DNA from: Gammaproteobacteria bacterium
GTDB taxonomy: Bacteria; Pseudomonadota; Gammaproteobacteria; GRL18
Direction: 5' to 3'
Assembly (NCBI GenBank): GCA_028571885.1
Contig: JAPVVU010000181.1
Location: 1-6,514 of the forward strand
Length of the DNA stretch: 6,514 nt
In this document: positions 6,297-6,514 of the stretch, piece by piece
How the letters are laid out: each line of letters starts with the position of its first letter
Numbering within the stretch: position 1 is the first letter of the stretch
Made by a program: the position numbers and the translations under genes
Notes under the pieces: generated by a model
The model's input: the letters and a program-made list of their open reading frames with translations, nothing else
What the model was told of the DNA's origin: nothing
Databases searched by the model: none

Positions 6297-6352
6297 TAGA
6301 TAAAATTCAGGCTACGCAGTTTTTCAACCAGGCAGCCTGAAGTTTGCTCCAT
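6296..6352 (-). CDS. Possible 18-codon leader ORF overlapping the metF start
   Basis: ATG at 6352 opens an ORF reading MEQTSGCLVEKLRSLNFI and ending TAA, whose last A is the first base of the metF ATG (TAATG). No good ribosome site is visible in front of it, only an A-run. It is not rich in Met or any other amino acid, so classical attenuation is not suggested; translational coupling is the more likely use if it is real. An ORF this short can easily arise by chance. Confidence 0.22.
   Translation of the reverse strand: MEQTSGCLVEKLRSLNFI
6306..6341 (-). promoter_or_regulatory. Hairpin in the metF leader (8-bp perfect arms)
   Basis: ttcaggct at 6306-6313 and agcctgaa at 6334-6341 are exact inverted repeats around a 20-nt loop. 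On the metF strand the 3' arm lies 10-17 nt before the ATG, where a ribosome would load. An alternative small hairpin (CAGG-ctg-CCTG) shares the 5' arm, so two structures compete. Regulation is inference; the pairing is seen directly. Confidence 0.45.
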
Positions 6353-6383
6353 TTTTTGGTAACGCTTTTATTAACAACGTTGC

Positions 6384-6422
6384 TTAATAACGCATTCATT
6401 AATAACGCATTCATTAATAACG
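6384..6422 (-). repeat. 15-bp tandem repeat (2.6 copies) through the ahcY stop codon
   Basis: The plus-strand unit ttaataacgcattca repeats exactly with period 15 over 39 bp; a degenerate version (ttaacaacg) lies just beyond at 6371-6379. On the coding strand the unit is cgttattaatgaatg, so the last ahcY codons Arg-Tyr-stop are followed by two further in-frame copies of Arg-Tyr-stop. Confidence 0.85.
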
Positions 6423-6514
6423 ATAGTGCTCAGCCTTATAAGGCCCTTCCTGAGGGACGTTAATATAATCAGCCTGCTCTTTAGACAGCAGAGTCAATTT
6501 AGCGCCAATTTTCA
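6414..6514 (-). CDS. ahcY: Adenosylhomocysteinase, C-terminal end (truncated by window edge)
   Basis: Only the last 32 residues are present, too short for a longer open frame to stand out. They read K-I-G-A-K-L-T-L-L-S-K-E-Q-A-D-Y-I, then NVPQEGPYKAEHYRY and TAA at 6414-6416. This is the highly conserved C-terminus of S-adenosyl-L-homocysteine hydrolase, including the lysine and tyrosine of the KxxHYRY tail (here KAEHYRY) that reach into the neighbouring subunit's NAD site. The enzyme splits S-adenosylhomocysteine into adenosine and homocysteine. Its product is remethylated with the methyl group supplied by MetF, encoded 117 bp downstream on the same strand, so co-transcription is likely. The gene body lies to the right of the window. 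Confidence 0.93.
   Translation of the reverse strand, partial: KIGAKLTLLSKEQADYINVPQEGPYKAEHYRY

Noticed and set aside
6297..6413. SAM or SAH riboswitch or MetJ operator between ahcY and metF
   Set aside because: No recognisable core motifs or tandem AGACGTCT-like boxes; only a simple hairpin is present.

Overview
The window is an AT-rich stretch of a gammaproteobacterial chromosome carrying mostly housekeeping genes. The identification rests on gene order and protein type. A long-form phosphomannomutase/phosphoglucomutase (AlgC type) is followed by an arginine-sensitive-type N-acetylglutamate kinase (ArgB) and the nucleoid-occlusion factor SlmA. This is a variant of the coaBC-dut-algC-argB / dut-slmA neighbourhood known from Pseudomonas and Escherichia. 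The far end carries metF next to ahcY, a pairing also seen in gammaproteobacteria. The genus cannot be fixed from the sequence; a low-GC environmental gammaproteobacterium is a reasonable guess.

Layout: 1-1544 (+) is the 3' part of algC, whose frame is open through the left edge. 1626-2549 (+) is argB. 2552-2677 (+) is a possible 41-residue small ORF whose stop overlaps the start of slmA (2670-3269, +). 3314-4327 (-) is an uncharacterised exported coiled-coil protein, convergent with slmA. A 226-bp divergent spacer follows, then a TSUP (TauE/SafE) membrane transporter at 4554-5309 (+). 5310-5429 is a convergent spacer dominated by a perfect 25-bp inverted repeat around a 37-nt loop. 5430-6296 (-) is metF, and 6414-6514 (-) is the 3' end of ahcY. 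No stretch over 300 bp lacks a gene. I see no tRNA, rRNA, CRISPR array, insertion sequence or phage gene.

Functions: algC supplies mannose-1-P / glucose-1-P for surface polysaccharide. argB performs the committed, feedback-controlled step of arginine synthesis. slmA couples cell division to the nucleoid. ahcY and metF form an activated-methyl-cycle pair: AhcY releases homocysteine from S-adenosylhomocysteine and MetF makes the 5-methyl-THF used to remethylate it.

No new multi-gene defence, mobile or biosynthetic system is evident. The points most worth a second look are non-coding or small: the candidate small ORF coupled to slmA, the long palindrome between the TSUP gene and metF, the metF leader (hairpin plus an 18-codon ORF overlapping the start), short tandem repeats at or just after the stop codons of argB, slmA and ahcY, and the exported protein with three spaced cysteine pairs.
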